Assembly: GCA_932521025.1 (NCBI GenBank)
Contig: OW051470.1
Span: forward strand, 7,116,501 to 7,180,500
Direction of reading: 5' to 3'
Length of the DNA stretch: 64,000 bases
Origin: Oscheius onirici
Lineage: Eukaryota; Nematoda; Chromadorea; Rhabditida; Rhabditidae
A model generated the notes under the pieces. That model did no database searches. It worked only from the letters and a program-made list of their open reading frames with translations, and was not told where the DNA came from. The translations under genes and the position numbers were made by a program. Shown here piece by piece: positions 1 through 11,467 of the stretch. Every line of letters starts with the position of its first letter. Within the stretch, counting starts at the first letter, position 1.

Positions 1-90
1 TTCTGCGCGAACGAGTCCGTCTGCACAAGATGAGACGAATCTGCGATGCTACGACGATTTGAACGAATAAAACTGTTTCTAATTTGAGAT

Positions 91-1187
91 TTATACAATA
101 CTTTCTTTGCTTCCAAACTCTTTCCGTTCAATATCGTTCTTCCTGATTGGCTCGTCTTGCATCGATCGATAAGGCATCGTCAAAGAGTCTGGTATTAAGA
201 GTTCACTCCATCCAAAAGCCCACAAATCGTTGACATGAAGCAGTATTTTTCGGATATCCGGACTGATTCCATCCTCACACATTCTGGCACGGACTTTCAC
301 CACGAGAGAGTCGAGTCGGTACGAGTTCAGCCCGTTCAGTTTATATCCGTTCTCGGACAAAAGGACACCGACTGTCTGGGAGGATTCTTTCTAATATGTT
401 CCGATCTTGGGACTTACTTCAATGTCATCAACTTCCGGACTGTTATCGATGAGCAGATCAAGAGAATTGAACATTGGCTTGACGAAACACTTGCTGACAC
501 ATTGGTCGATCTGCTCGTAGACTGGGTACATTCTGAATGGAATTGATAGAGAGTCTGGGCAGAAACAGTTAAATAAACAGGAAAGGAGCCTTATTCCTAG
601 ATCAGGAAGTTCTGAACTGAATACCAAGAAATAGAGTCTGTGCAAGGTAAGAAATTAGCCAGAAGCTGTGACAAAAAGTTCTACAAAAAAACAGGATCTG
701 GATAGAGACTGAATCGTAATTGTTTTTCAGTTAGAATTAGGTGGAAGTGAAAGAATTCCGTCGAGATTCTAGACATTCCAAAACTTACGCGAAGAGTGTC
801 TTGACACAGTTTCTGAACATCAACGGACTGCGGGATCTGACCTCCAGTCTGCTACGGTAGTCGTTGAGCAGAAGAGCCAATACACAAGATGACAGCCCCA
901 TTCCTTTCTCTTCCGTCTGAATCCATTACCATCCTTAGAAACTCGAAAACAGACCCGATGAATATGAAGAATGATACTTGCCGCTACTGGAGCAAAGCGG
1001 GCATCGGCCATCCATCTCTTATGGAGATGTTCGGCTAAAGCCTCGGAGGAGTGTCTTTGCGCTACCATACTGTATGCTTGGACTAAAATAATTCAGTTTT
1101 TTTTCGGTATACGCGGAAACCTGGTAACGGACCCAATTGAGCCAGTTCTGAAAGGGAGGAGAAAAGATTTCGAAGATCGTCAGCCAT
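91..1187 (-). CDS. MIF4GD: MIF4G-domain protein, MIF4GD/SLIP1-like
   Basis: Family role: SLIP1 is a small MIF4G (HEAT-repeat) protein that bridges the histone stem-loop-binding protein to translation initiation. Seen: a five-exon model starting MADDLRNLFSSL, with introns of about 38-50 nt and one larger intron around 645-785. The N-terminal helix pair ends near KRWMADARFAP, like the family's ALQDPDFAREVGRL. A middle block LLLNDYRSRLEVRSRS parallels the LQQEFQHREELRARS stretch of vertebrate SLIP1. C-terminal exons read VYEQIDQCVSKCF, then a DDIETVGVLLSENG helix and LHVNDLWAFGWSE, matching the last MIF4G helices. Total length of about 230 residues fits a stand-alone MIF4G protein and is far shorter than eIF4G. 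Splice phases agree across every junction I checked. PAIP1 or CTIF are less likely because there is no long extension. Confidence 0.72.
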
Positions 1188-1367
1188 TTCGAATAAACTA
1201 GACGGGATAGACCGAATCGATGTGTGAAACACGCCCTCGAGAACACATGTGTTCCGGCTTGAAAACAGCTGTGGGTCGAGCCAAGACGCGTCTAGTTACA
1301 ATAGGAAGATCTGATCGTCAAAAGACTCACAATGAAGACACTGTAAATACATGATTTCGAGAATCTT

Positions 1368-1631
1368 TTACAAAATGTTGATAGAAACACTCTTGATTTC
1401 GACGTGATCTTCTTTGGCCTAAAATTCACACCTGTCAGTACTCTACAACCTACAAACCTTCTTGGAATCGCCGAACAACATAGCTCTGAAGACGTCGGAA
1501 CAGAACAAGACCCATTCTGTGGATGACAAAATCCTGATCGTTGACGAAAAGAATGACATCGGAGATGATTCGTCGCCGAATTTAATGGGAGCGGGCTTTT
1601 CTTTAGACTCTTCGACGGAAGGATCAGACAT
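1368..1631 (-). CDS. small hypothetical protein
   Basis: Not recognised. An ATG at 1631 opens a frame beginning MSDPSVEESKEKP, acidic and hydrophilic at first and then with a modestly hydrophobic stretch (STEWVLFCSDVF). A GTTTGT donor after GDSKK can join an ATTTTAG acceptor 39 nt later, giving a protein of roughly 75 residues that ends SVSINIL. It lies upstream of the MIF4GD-like gene on the same strand, about 180 bp away, so a two-gene operon is possible. The opposite strand also has an open frame here (starting MESPNNIALK at 1462), so the coding strand is uncertain. I prefer minus because of its ordinary start and workable splice. Confidence 0.3.
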
Positions 1632-2168
1632 TTTAGCTGGAAAACATATGTTGTGGAAATTTGAAGAAGCAAGTAAAAAGACTGGTCGTATATATTATAC
1701 TTTGCTCTGCCAAATTTTTTTCGAGCACCTTTCTGGGGACAATTGTTTTAAATAGGATAGGAAAACAATAACAAGACAGCAGAACTCAAAAGATTGCATC
1801 GACCGCAATTTAAAACTTTCGTGCAGCAGTTTTTTTCAACTTTTCCATTTCTCTCGGATTTCCTTCCTGTTCGTTTTTGATTTTGCAATTGCCACGGAAG
1901 CATGAACGTTTGTATAAAAGTTTCAAGCTATTCAGCAGGTCACACACACATCTCGAAAAAGGTGTTTTCCAGTTCAACACTTCACTTTTCAAGTGCACTT
2001 CTCTCCCAATTGCTCCTAAAACAAACCATTGAAGCATTGCCCTTAGCGATAAACGCGCGCCATTTGCCAACGCCCATTCTTTTACGCATACTGATAAACT
2101 TGCCAAAAATAAATCTGCTTTTTTATTATTTTTCTCAAATGAATTTGTTGAAAAATAGATTGTAGGTA
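1632..2168. promoter_or_regulatory. shared upstream region between the small minus gene and lipoyl synthase
   Basis: About 540 bp separate two divergent starts. I see AT-rich sequence with T-runs, no clear TATA box and no further convincing coding frame. The open frames here lack splice signals and are rich in Leu, Ser and Lys as expected by chance. Confidence 0.35.
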
Positions 2169-3600
2169 ATGTTACGACGAGCCGGAGTGCCGGTGACGTC
2201 AGTTTGTCGCCAATACTCGGAGCTACAGGCAAAACAACGTCCAGCAATCAGAGACGGTCCCTCCTTCAAGGATTTCGTCTCTTCAGGTTATTTTGTTTTC
2301 CTGTTTCAGTTACAAGGACATTTGCAGGAAGTATAGAAGAAGCAGTAGAGAAATATGAGGGCAAAATGAAGCTGGAAAAGGGTGACAAACGACTGAGGCT
2401 ACCTCCATGGCTCAAAAAAGAGAAGGTAACGTGTTTTTTTCCTCACAACTATTTTTTAGGCTCTTCCCAGTGATAACGAGAACGTGGCCAAGATGAAAAA
2501 ACAGCTGAAAGGCTTAAAATTAGCCACTGTCTGCGAGGAGGCCCGGTAATTTGTGTTAATTTCAAATAATCTGTATAATTTGTAGTTGTCCAAATCTAGG
2601 AGAATGCTGGGGAGGTTCAAAGGACTCCATTTCCACGGCCACGATTATGCTTATGGGAGATACATGCACACGGGGTTGTAGGTTAGAGATAATTCTTCTT
2701 CCATTAAAAAAATAGAAGATTTCAGATTTTGTTCCGTTAAAACATCCCGTGCCCCGCCTCCGCTAGATCCCTTAGAGCCAGAAAATACGGCAGAAGCTGT
2801 AGCCTCTTGGGGTGTCGATTACATTGTTCTCACATCAGTTGACAGGCAGTTATAACTTGTATCGAAAAAAAATGGATATTTAGAGACGATATCGCCGACG
2901 GAGGAGCCTCTCATCTAGCCGAAACAGTCAGATTACTCAAAATAAAGAAGCCGAGCCTTTTGGTCGAATGTCTACTCCCAGATTTTGCCGGAAATGGCGA
3001 TTCTATTAGTTTGATGTCCACGTAGGTTTTTCACTGGCTTCTAACTAACCAAACACTTTTATTCCGCCTTTTCTGACACGATTATTTTCAGAAGCGGCCT
3101 TGACGTCTATGCTCACAATGTGGAGACAGTCGAGAGATTGACGCCGTGGGTTCGTGACCCCCGGGCCAAATACCGCCAGTCGCTGTCGGCTCTGAAACAA
3201 GCCAAGGAAGCCAATCACAAAGTTATAACCAAGTCGTCCATAATGCTCGGACTCGGAGAAGCTGACGAAGAGGTAAGAGTTCCCTTTCCTTATAAACAAG
3301 CTAAATTTAGATAGAGCAATGCTTAGCAGATTTACGGAAAAGTCAGGTGGATGTAGTCACCTTTGGACAATATATGCAGCCGACAAAACGACATCTTCTA
3401 GTGAAGGAATGGGTGACACCCGAAAAGTCAGCTTTTCTATTATTTTTATTGAAAAAAGCTTCAGGTTCGACTTCTGGGGAGATAGAGCACGAGTCTTGGG
3501 ATTCCTATACGTGGCTTCCGGACCACTCGTTCGCTCATCCTACAAGGCTGGAGAATTTTTCCTGAAGAACGTGATACAAAAGAGACAAAATGCGTTGTAA
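2169..3600 (+). CDS. LIAS: lipoyl synthase, mitochondrial
   Basis: Radical-SAM enzyme that inserts two sulfurs into protein-bound octanoyl groups, making the lipoyl cofactor of 2-oxoacid dehydrogenases and the glycine cleavage system in mitochondria. Seen: Arg-rich start [12 protein letters not shown] suited to mitochondrial import; [11 protein letters not shown]; the auxiliary cluster run [18 protein letters not shown]; the radical-SAM motif [14 protein letters not shown]; then [51 protein letters not shown] and the C-terminal [15 protein letters not shown]. All three motifs expected in LipA are complete. Six or so introns of about 35-60 nt are removed in phase, and the first (about 41 nt) follows DFVSS. 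Length of about 370 residues is normal. The next gene on the same strand starts 163 bp after the stop, directly behind a TTTTTAG. Confidence 0.93.
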
Positions 3601-3762
3601 GATCCACATATACGTGAACAGTTACCGGTTTCTAGGAGAGGTCTTTTCTTTGCTAATGAACTAGTCATTTATGTGCGTTTTTTTACAAACTTGTACGTGG
3701 TTTTGAACATTTGTTGTACCTGTTTCAAATTTTGCTACTAAATAACGTGTATTTTTAGATTT

Positions 3763-6462
3763 ATGGAGTTGATTCAAAACGATGGTTTCGTGATCATGCT
3801 TGACAAAGAATACTACATCGTAGAGTGAGTTTTGTATCGACTTTTCTTCATATAATTTTCGTGCTAAAACAACTTGGCAGATGCCCAAATGCCAAAATCG
3901 TCCGCGTTCCCCGAAAACTCTCGCCAGTTGAACTGCAAATCGGCGATGAGGTCTTCGTCAAAGCAGAGTACTGGAATTACAAGAGAGCTGTTAGTTTTCA
4001 CCCTTTCACATCCAAATGCATCGAATTTTAGCCCGAACACGTGACCCGGCTGAACGTCCGTTACAAGGCAATTTCAATTCAGAGGAATATCGGACCGGAA
4101 ACCGTCAGCAACGAGAAGGCCAGCGTCGTTGTCCGATTCTTCAACAGGAGCTTTCTCATTCAGTACTTTTCTGATTTTACGACAAAAATATGAAACTTTA
4201 GGTACGGAAAGGATGCTGTCTATTGCCCACCGTCTATTTGCTACCAGGGAATGGAGGAGGACGATATCGTCATGTTCTCCGCCGAAAGTTATCCCAACCC
4301 TGTAAAATTTTGTTTGAATTTCTCATTTTAACCAGAAACTTCCGTTGTCCGTAAAATTTAGCTTGTTACCACGAAACAAAGTGAAAACGATGAAGAATCG
4401 GTCAGAAAATATTTGTAGTGGCGGAGTAAAGTAAAGTATCTCCCGACTTCAAGCAATTATGCTAGCGGGTGCTACCTTAGGGGCCAGGTAGCGAGTATCG
4501 GAGTCTAGCTATTTCAACTTGCTACGTATTCTAATGTCCTGTTTTCAGCCCACCTCTCTTAGCCAGAATAAATGCAAGTTGGAAGTCACCTACAGATGTA
4601 CAAAGCTGAAATTCATCAAGAAGCCGGAGACGATTGAAGCCACAGGATTTCTCGGAATCACGGATGGACAGTGCAGTTTCGTCGAGGGGACGTGTCTGGA
4701 AGCAGTCAGTTTGTCTCTCAACATCCCTCATAAAGGTAGTTCCAGATAGAGAAAGTCTCAATCTTTCTTCATGTGAGCGTCGTCCAGCCGGCCTGTACAG
4801 ATTTAACCCAGGTGCGTCTCTTTTTGTCTCTCGGATCGTCATCGATCGATTTCAGATGTTCCAGCCAGACACGCCTCTCCGGATGATGATCATCGAGCAG
4901 GGTGCCAATCGACGGAATAACAGATGTCACTGGCGGGCCGTCCGAGCAACAGATGACCAGCATCGAATCACGGAAGACGGAGGCGTTCTTAAGGTCGTTC
5001 CTTTCGCGAAGAAGGAGGTACTTTTCTTGTTCTTTTTGAGTGTCTTGTTTTTTTGGATCTAGTACTGTGTTTTTGTCTATTTTGCTAAACTTCTTTCTGT
5101 TCGAATTTGTAACATTTTTGAGTCGCAAATTACATCAGGGGAGTGAAAACATCAAAATCGACGAAGGATCTGCAAATATTTTGCGTCACCTTGTTTTTCT
5201 GCAATCAAAGTTACAAAAGCGACGAGGCAAACACATTTTGCACGCGTTTTGGACCGTTGGATGTTTACACATAACACATCGTTTTTCAGAACCCTCCTTC
5301 AGCAGCCAACTATCCACTGCCGCCATTCCCGTCGCCGAGCAGCAGAAAAATGTATTTTCCTCGCCTCGTAATTATAGCTTTCTCCTTTTAGAGCTAACAT
5401 AATAGTCAAGCCGCCGCTTGAATCACGGGATGTCCCAAGCCAGCAGATGAAGAAGGAAGACAAATTGCCGCCTCGACCGAACAAGACTGCCATCGCAGCC
5501 ATCCCTTTCGGTCAGTTTCGAAATATTCGAGTGAGAAATTGGCACGTGTGATGAGAAGAAAAAAACATGTTTACGCGACGAATTGTCTCTCCCCGCTCTC
5601 CGTATCAGCAGCTCAGTCATTCTCACTTCGATTACGGTCAAAAAGGTCAGAGGAGATAGTAATAGCGACGAGCAGCTGACCATTGACTGCGCATTAGTCA
5701 CGTGTTTATAACTGTCTCGCCTTTTTAAAGCTTAAAGCACGTGTGTCTTATCTCGCTCATTTTTACGGAAGAGATGAATAATCTGGCCTCTTCAGCCCGC
5801 TAATTCCATCTGCCAGGAAACGCGTTCTAGGTACTCTCGTTCGCGAGAGATATCTCTCTAAACACGGCTATCTGTTTCGAGTTTTGCGGCCCTTTTATCC
5901 GCTAAGGGCAGGTTCTCTAAGCGTTGTCTTGTCCTCAAAAATGGCTTTGGCCATCGGTTCTGCTGTTTGTCTCACTGTTATCTTTTGCCGATCACTTTCC
6001 TTGTGGCTGTGTTTTGCGCACGTTACACACCCAACGCCACGGTATTTCCGTGTAAACAGGATCCTTCGGTGTTTCGAAAAGCTTTGAATACAGAGTTGAG
6101 CAATTAGTGTTTGGCGCCTTTTCATAATCAACTCATAATTGAATGTGTACATTCGAACTTTATTCAGCGTGTGACAAGCATAAAACGTCGAGATTTATGA
6201 CCACAATCTAACAAATGGCGCCGTTTTCAAGCATTTGAACCTGGCGCCAATTGAGACTCTTTTTCTTTCAAATTATTCCTGGGGCTGGTAAGTAGTAAAG
6301 CTCTAGCTACAGTAAAAGGAGGTTTTCCCAATTTCAACAACTGCTTCAGATCCTCATGCGTCTCCTCTCGAAGAAGCCAATCGAAAACTTCGTCTCATAG
6401 CCCACTATCTTCTGACCGATGGACCTTGTAAAGTTTGCCTCACGGCCGAGAATTTCCTCTAG
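3763..6462 (+). CDS. unrecognised protein, paralogue A of a tandem pair
   Basis: Function unknown. The start MELIQNDGFVIML follows ATTTTTAG by 4 nt, so a trans-splice acceptor is likely. Exons encode beta-rich segments: KIVRVPRKLSPVEL, IGDEVFVKAEYWNYKRA, KDAVYCPPSICYQGMEEDDIV, then GFLGITDGQCSFVEG and NNRCHWRAVRATDD. A proline-rich linker (NYPLPPFPSPSS) leads to a last exon after an 839-nt intron (5511-6349) encoding EEANRKLRLIAHYL and a CKVC pair. Paralogue B at 7670 shares the order: a G-x-x-C-x-[FL]-E-G segment, a WR-[AT]-V-[RA]-ATD segment, a Pro-rich linker and an ENRKLR-I-H-L tail with CFC. The repeated short beta segments suggest OB-fold or cold-shock-like barrels, an inference only. 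The exon structure between 4310 and 4545 is uncertain. Confidence 0.6.
5511..6349 (+). promoter_or_regulatory. long intron with clustered CACGTG and GGCGCC motifs
   Basis: This 839-nt intron is far longer than its neighbours. Perfect CACGTG sites start at 5543, 5699 and 5738. GGCGCC sites start at 6113, 6217 and 6243, the first preceded by TTT as in E2F-type sites. An internal enhancer or alternative promoter is an inference. Confidence 0.3.
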
Positions 6463-7669
6463 TTTCATATTTTATCCACGTTCCTGTTTTTCTTTGTAGT
6501 TACCAGTTATTTACGATCAAAATCGTTCACACATTTCATACTTACGGGTCACTCTAGTTGTTATTCTTCCCTGGGTCTTCAAAAATTGTGCCGAGTGATA
6601 TTTCTATATTTTCTGTGTTCCCTGCCCATTCCTCCGGGCCACCGGCTGATCGCCGTAATAATCGATCAGTTCCGGGCATAAATATTTATCCTTCCGTCTG
6701 TTACGTATTCAATTTCGCCGGGTCAAATCCCTTTCTTATCTTTTTCTCTCCTTCTGATTGAACTATATACACTTTCAGATAGTTACTTTTTACGCGACAA
6801 ACAAGCTGCTACTAGTTCGGGTATGTTGTTTTTCTCTTTATATTGAAATTTCAAAAACAAGCTCTTTTTAATGGCAATTATTACGTCCGCGGCTCTTTTT
6901 AGCATAACTTAAGCCGATATGACTCCCAGGGGGCTTATCAGAACTACATTTGCCGCTGTTTTTCACAATAGCAGATAAACGTTTCCTCCTTCTCGTCTCA
7001 GTAACAAATTATATTAAAAAAAGTCGTTTCGATATCATTTGGAGCCATTTTAAACCCGTAAAAAATCAACATTTTGCATATACACCCGGAAGAAATTTTG
7101 CACTTAATTTTGCAGCAATTTTCGTACGCAACTTTGCGTGAATGAAAAATACGCAAAAGTTGAATTTGAAACTCTGTGATTTCGGGGGCTGTTTCGCAAC
7201 GAAAATGGTCACTTTGCAAAAATCTTGGCTGAGTATCCAATGTTTACACGTTATACCAATTTGGCTACAACACGCAAACGTTGGATACTCAGCCAAGATT
7301 TTTGCAAAGTGACCTTTTTCAAATCGAACATTTTCGCTGCGAGATTTCGAAATTTCTTAGAAAAATTACAGTATAATTCGTGTCGAGACCCATCTGCTCA
7401 AGTCATATTTTTGTATTTTCAGCGTGTTCCACTCATTTTTTTGATTTTTAGTTATGTTCAATCGACTCAGCGTGAAAAACTACACCAGAAACGTATAACG
7501 AAGCGTCAAAAATGTACAAAAACAGCCGAATTTTTTTTTTTAATTTTAGAATATTCTAGAACAATTTTTTCTAAGAAAAGTCCCTAACCCGAAATATGCT
7601 TTTTCGATGTTTGACCCTCGTAAATTGTACTTTTTCCAAATTTCTTATCTCATTTCGTTAATTTTCAGG
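6463..7669. other. 1.2-kb spacer between paralogues A and B
   Basis: AT-rich DNA with no convincing exon. It contains the inverted repeat at 7207-7314. The segment just before paralogue B ends in ATTTTCAG, a likely trans- or cis-splice acceptor for its start codon. Confidence 0.5.
7207..7314. repeat. short inverted repeat (foldback/MITE-like)
   Basis: The arm beginning GGTCACTTTGCAAAAATC at 7207 is answered by its reverse complement ending AAAGTGACC at 7314. About 35 bp match without mismatch, around a loop of about 35 nt. Weaker complementarity continues outward (CGCAACGAAAATG against CATTTTCGCTGCG, with an insertion). It lies between the two paralogues. No target duplication was recognised. 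Confidence 0.8.
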
Positions 7670-9336
7670 ATGTCGACGTTAACGAATCAAAAAGGTTCTG
7701 TGATGTACGTTTGTAGAAATGTATCACAAAATTATTTGGCTCTGAGGTTTGTTTTTTCTAATTTCTCCCTAAAACAATAATTACAGGTATGATGGTGCCG
7801 CAGTGATTGTAACAGGAGACTTGTTGAGAAGTAAAGATTTTCTAGCTGACGACATTATTGAATTCGATGCTAATCCTATTGGAAGAGTAAGCTTTTTTTA
7901 AACTTTTTATAAATGTACTAAATTCAGGCCGACGCCGTTTTGTACAATACCGTGAAACCTAAATGGAAGGCCAGTAGGATCAAGTTTTTGAAACATGCTG
8001 AACAGTGGAAGGGAACGGCTAAAGTTGTCACCATGGATGCTCAGGGAGAATACTGTTTTCTCGAGGGAAAAGATCCTGTGAGTTCTATTCTATTTTTGGT
8101 GGCTAACATTCGTTACTGAATCTTGTTCACACGCGAAACTTCGTTCATGTTTTTTAATTTTGCACACTTTTGACTGCGTTTCGTGAACTCGATGAGTCTG
8201 AACATCTGGGTGGAATTTATGAACTGAATAGCTAGATTTCTTCCCCAATTTGTTCTTCTTTTCCTCAATTGTCAATTTTCAGAAAGGCGTCAACTATAAT
8301 ATATTCTGTACTAGAATTAGCGTATTACCTGCTGTCGACAAGCTAGGATCTGTAAGTTTTTCTGTCCTTTCCTTCCTACAAAAATGAAATTTCAGCTTTT
8401 TTCTACCGGTAGCACAGTGAGAGTAATTTGTAAGGAGCAAGTAGCGACGCCTAAAAATAATAATGTCAAATGGCGCACGGTAGCTGCTACGGATTTAAAG
8501 CACGATCTGAGGGTCAAGGCTGGAGCTCCTCTGAATTCTTACGAAGTGATTGACTTTCAACCCGTTACTCCGGCTAAGCCTGTTCCTAAGCAACGAGTAT
8601 GTTTTTTCCTATTTTTTTATGATAAAAATCCTATTCAGATTGCTCCAATTACTCCTCGTCCAGCTACAGCAGCTGCGGCCGTCAAATCGACGCCGCTCGC
8701 TGCGGTTCAAACTGCTGCAGATCCTGCCAAAGACCTTACCTCTCTTACTATTGCTCAAGTCATAGTTAAAGACAAGCCGCCACAGCCTATGCCGTCTCCC
8801 ATCTCGCCTCCAACTCCGACGACTGTATCGGAAAAGGCTTCTTTTGCTCCGTGTCCTCCTCCTGGACTCCCAGCTGTTGCTCCGGCTGCTCTCTCGTCTC
8901 TGCCAATACCGTCGTACGAATGGATGAAGTTCGATCTAATCAGTACTATTCGGGAAAAATATCGTGCGTTTCAGGTCTTTTTTTCCTTTTTTTCTCTGAT
9001 TACTTCTATATAAGCTGTTTGAGCCAGTGTGATGCTGAAACACTTTAATTAAAACAACAAAACTGCCCAAAGACAAATATTTTGATCTTTTTGTTAGAGT
9101 ATCCAATTGTCAATTTTGTGCTTAGAACTTATCCAGTTTTCTCGGCAAAAAACTTGAAAAGAAAAAAAAGCTTTTCAAATTCTTGTGGTCCCACCCCACT
9201 AAACCTGTTCCGAAACACATATAATGATTAGAATTCAGCAACTTCTCCGGAGAATGATCTCCAAGACGAGAACCGCAAGCTGCGCGAGATATCGCATCAT
9301 CTGAGCCAGGGCAACTGTTTTTGCCTCTCTCACTAG
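7670..9336 (+). CDS. unrecognised protein, paralogue B of a tandem pair
   Basis: Function unknown. The ATG (MSTLTNQKGSVMYV) follows ATTTTCAG directly. Reading through short introns gives YDGAAVIVTGDLLRSK, DFLADDIIEFDANPIG, VVTMDAQGEYCFLEG, GSTVRVICKEQVATP, KWRTVAATDLKHDL, then a 100-residue Ala/Pro-rich linker (TPRPATAAAAVKST, PPQPMPSPISPPTP) and a final exon DENRKLREISHHL ending in CFCLSH. The GEYCFLEG and KWRTVAATD segments correspond to GQCSFVEG and HWRAVRATDD of paralogue A, and the tails also match, so the two genes arose by tandem duplication. Two or more short beta-barrel units followed by a disordered linker and a small helical, cysteine-bearing tail are visible; an RNA- or nucleic-acid-binding role would be a guess. 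Confidence 0.62.
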
Positions 9337-9637
9337 TTTCCTGCTATTCTATACCCAGTTTGTTTCATTTTGGCATATCACCATCTACTTCCTAATAGTT
9401 CTACTTTTTTCCACAATCTCTCCAATCTGCCAGCTTTATCTCTACTCCATCCATTACTCGTGTAGTTTTGTTAGTTAAGGATTGTTAATTGACCCTGTAG
9501 GGCAACACTGTTTATTCCTAAATGAAGCATTTATTATTCGAATCTCTCGTACTTTTTTCTCATAAACTTCATGTAGTCCATCTACCTTTACAACGTGTTT
9601 GAAAAGGAGAAAGATACAATCGCGGATTCAGTTCGAA

Positions 9638-11404
9638 ATGCCGCTCGAGGTGACGGCTACGCTCGACCGATCTGTGGCAATCTACCTCACCGGAGAGGTT
9701 ATCGTCATTAGGGTACGCTTATTTCTTTATTTAGATCACAAAGTTGTATAAAACTAAGGCGAAAGACTAAGGCGACAAATCAGCCGGAACGTTTCTGACA
9801 AATGATTTTTGCTACTTCCTTCGATAAGAATAGAATTCGTTTATTTGTTCTCCGAAAAACATGTAAAAGAAATCCTGGCGAGTACAAAGTAAACTTATCA
9901 TTTTTTCGTATTTTCCTAGCAAATATTTTCCAGGTATCCGTAAAAAATGTGGACGGTCGCGGAAAGCAGTCTCTGGCCTGGGGAAGTGTCCAACTCTGTT
10001 GTGGTTCGTTTTCCATCTATTTTCTCATAAAAATGTTCCAGAACGAACAATCGGTGCCCAACCGGCCTTGCCCGATCGTCCTACGACGGCTATAGCCAAA
10101 AGTGCCTCGACCGTCTATACTTCGGTTCCTACGATTCTATTTTGCGATGTTCAAGTGAATACGGGAGAGCAGCGACATTTCAAGGCCGAGGTTCGCTCTC
10201 AACTAGTTTTATATAGTCTAAATTTATAGATTCCACTACCGGCACACGGTCTGCCACCTACTTTCCGTGGTCATCTCGTCAAATACACCAACAAGGTCAC
10301 AGTGGCACTACAACATGTCAGAGCACCAATTAAATTGATCCACATTCCTATTAGGTTAGTCGGAAAAATTTGGGAACAAAATTGGAATGAGTCTTTAGAA
10401 ATTTTTTTTGCAGAAGAGATCTTCGGACTTTAGAATACAGTTGATCATTGAAAGCTTAGCAGAGAAGTTCTATTTTGAGCAAAATCCGAGTTTTTTTTCG
10501 TTTTTAACATATTTTTCACGATTATCGGCATATAAAATCTTTCAGACTCATTCCTACAATCGGAATCGAATCACCCCTTCAAATCCAGCCGAATCCGTTT
10601 CTGGTGGACAGCACCAATCAGCCTACTGTTTCTGAGGTATAACTAATCTCTTTTTGTCATAAAATCTCCGCATTTCCAGACAGTTGCCTCTACAGTCGAC
10701 GGAATCACTGCTTCACGCAGGCCGCACGTGTTCTGTATGACGTGTTCCGACGGCATGGTCACCTCGTTGACACTCTTCAAAAAGGCCTTCCGGCTAGGCG
10801 AGGACATTGTCGGATATCTCAACTTTGACAGTAGGATTCTTTGGAAAAATGGTGTATAGAACAGTTCCAGGTGCTCCAATTCCCTGTATTCAGTATTTTG
10901 CCTGCTTGGAAACTGTCGAGGAGCTTCTAGACGCTGATCCGAAGGACGAGGCGGAAAAGACAAACAGCAGGGTCAATTTCGTTTTTTTATGCATAAAAAC
11001 AATTTTAGAAGCACTATACACCCATCAGCCATCAGTACGGCGTCTGTGCCTTCAACGAAGATGCGATATTCCGTCTGTCGATTCCCCATCACGCTCCTCC
11101 GACATTCCACACCGATTTAGGTTTGTTTATTTACTTTTTATAAATATTTTCCTCACATTTTAGTTCACTTAAAATGGCGCCTAAAGTTCGAATTTGTGAC
11201 GAGTAAGCAGCTGATGTTGGTCGAAGAGACCGGCTTGTCCAGACCACCCACAGGTTAGACTTTTTTAAAGATAACAATACAAAATAAGAGCTTCCAATCG
11301 AGACTCTGACCTGGCACATCGACATCTACGTCTTCCCCTGTACTCCCGAAAACGGAGCTCTGACCGACGTCAGCTTCAATGGATCCGCTTCGATGTTAAT
11401 ATAA
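9638..11404 (+). CDS. RGP1: RGP1-like, Ric1-Rgp1 Rab6 GEF subunit
   Basis: Partner of Ric1 in the Golgi exchange factor for Rab6, needed for endosome-to-Golgi retrieval. Seen: start MPLEVTATLDRSVAIYLTGE, an arrestin-like beta sandwich opening typical of RGP1. It continues with SVQLCCERTIG, TVYTSVPTILFCDVQVN, the diagnostic LPAHGLPPTFRGHLVKY, then KVTVALQHVRAPIK and IPIRLIPTIGIE. The C-terminal half has LFKKAFRLGEDIVGYLNF (the second arrestin-like repeat), HQYGVCAFNEDAIFR and a final LTWHIDIYVFPCTP. Introns of 35-60 nt plus one of about 190 nt near 10350-10550 fit. The stop lies 64 bp from the end of the convergent DPH7 gene. Length of about 400 residues fits the family. Confidence 0.82.
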
Positions 11405-11467
11405 TTTATGCCTATAATAATAAGGAAACGGGTGTTTTACTGTGATAGATGCTTTGGTAATGAAATT

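Noticed and set aside
1462-1755. Plus-strand gene MESPNNIALKTSEQ...
   Set aside because: The opposite strand gives an ordinary start and a workable splice; evidence for plus is weaker, though not excluded.
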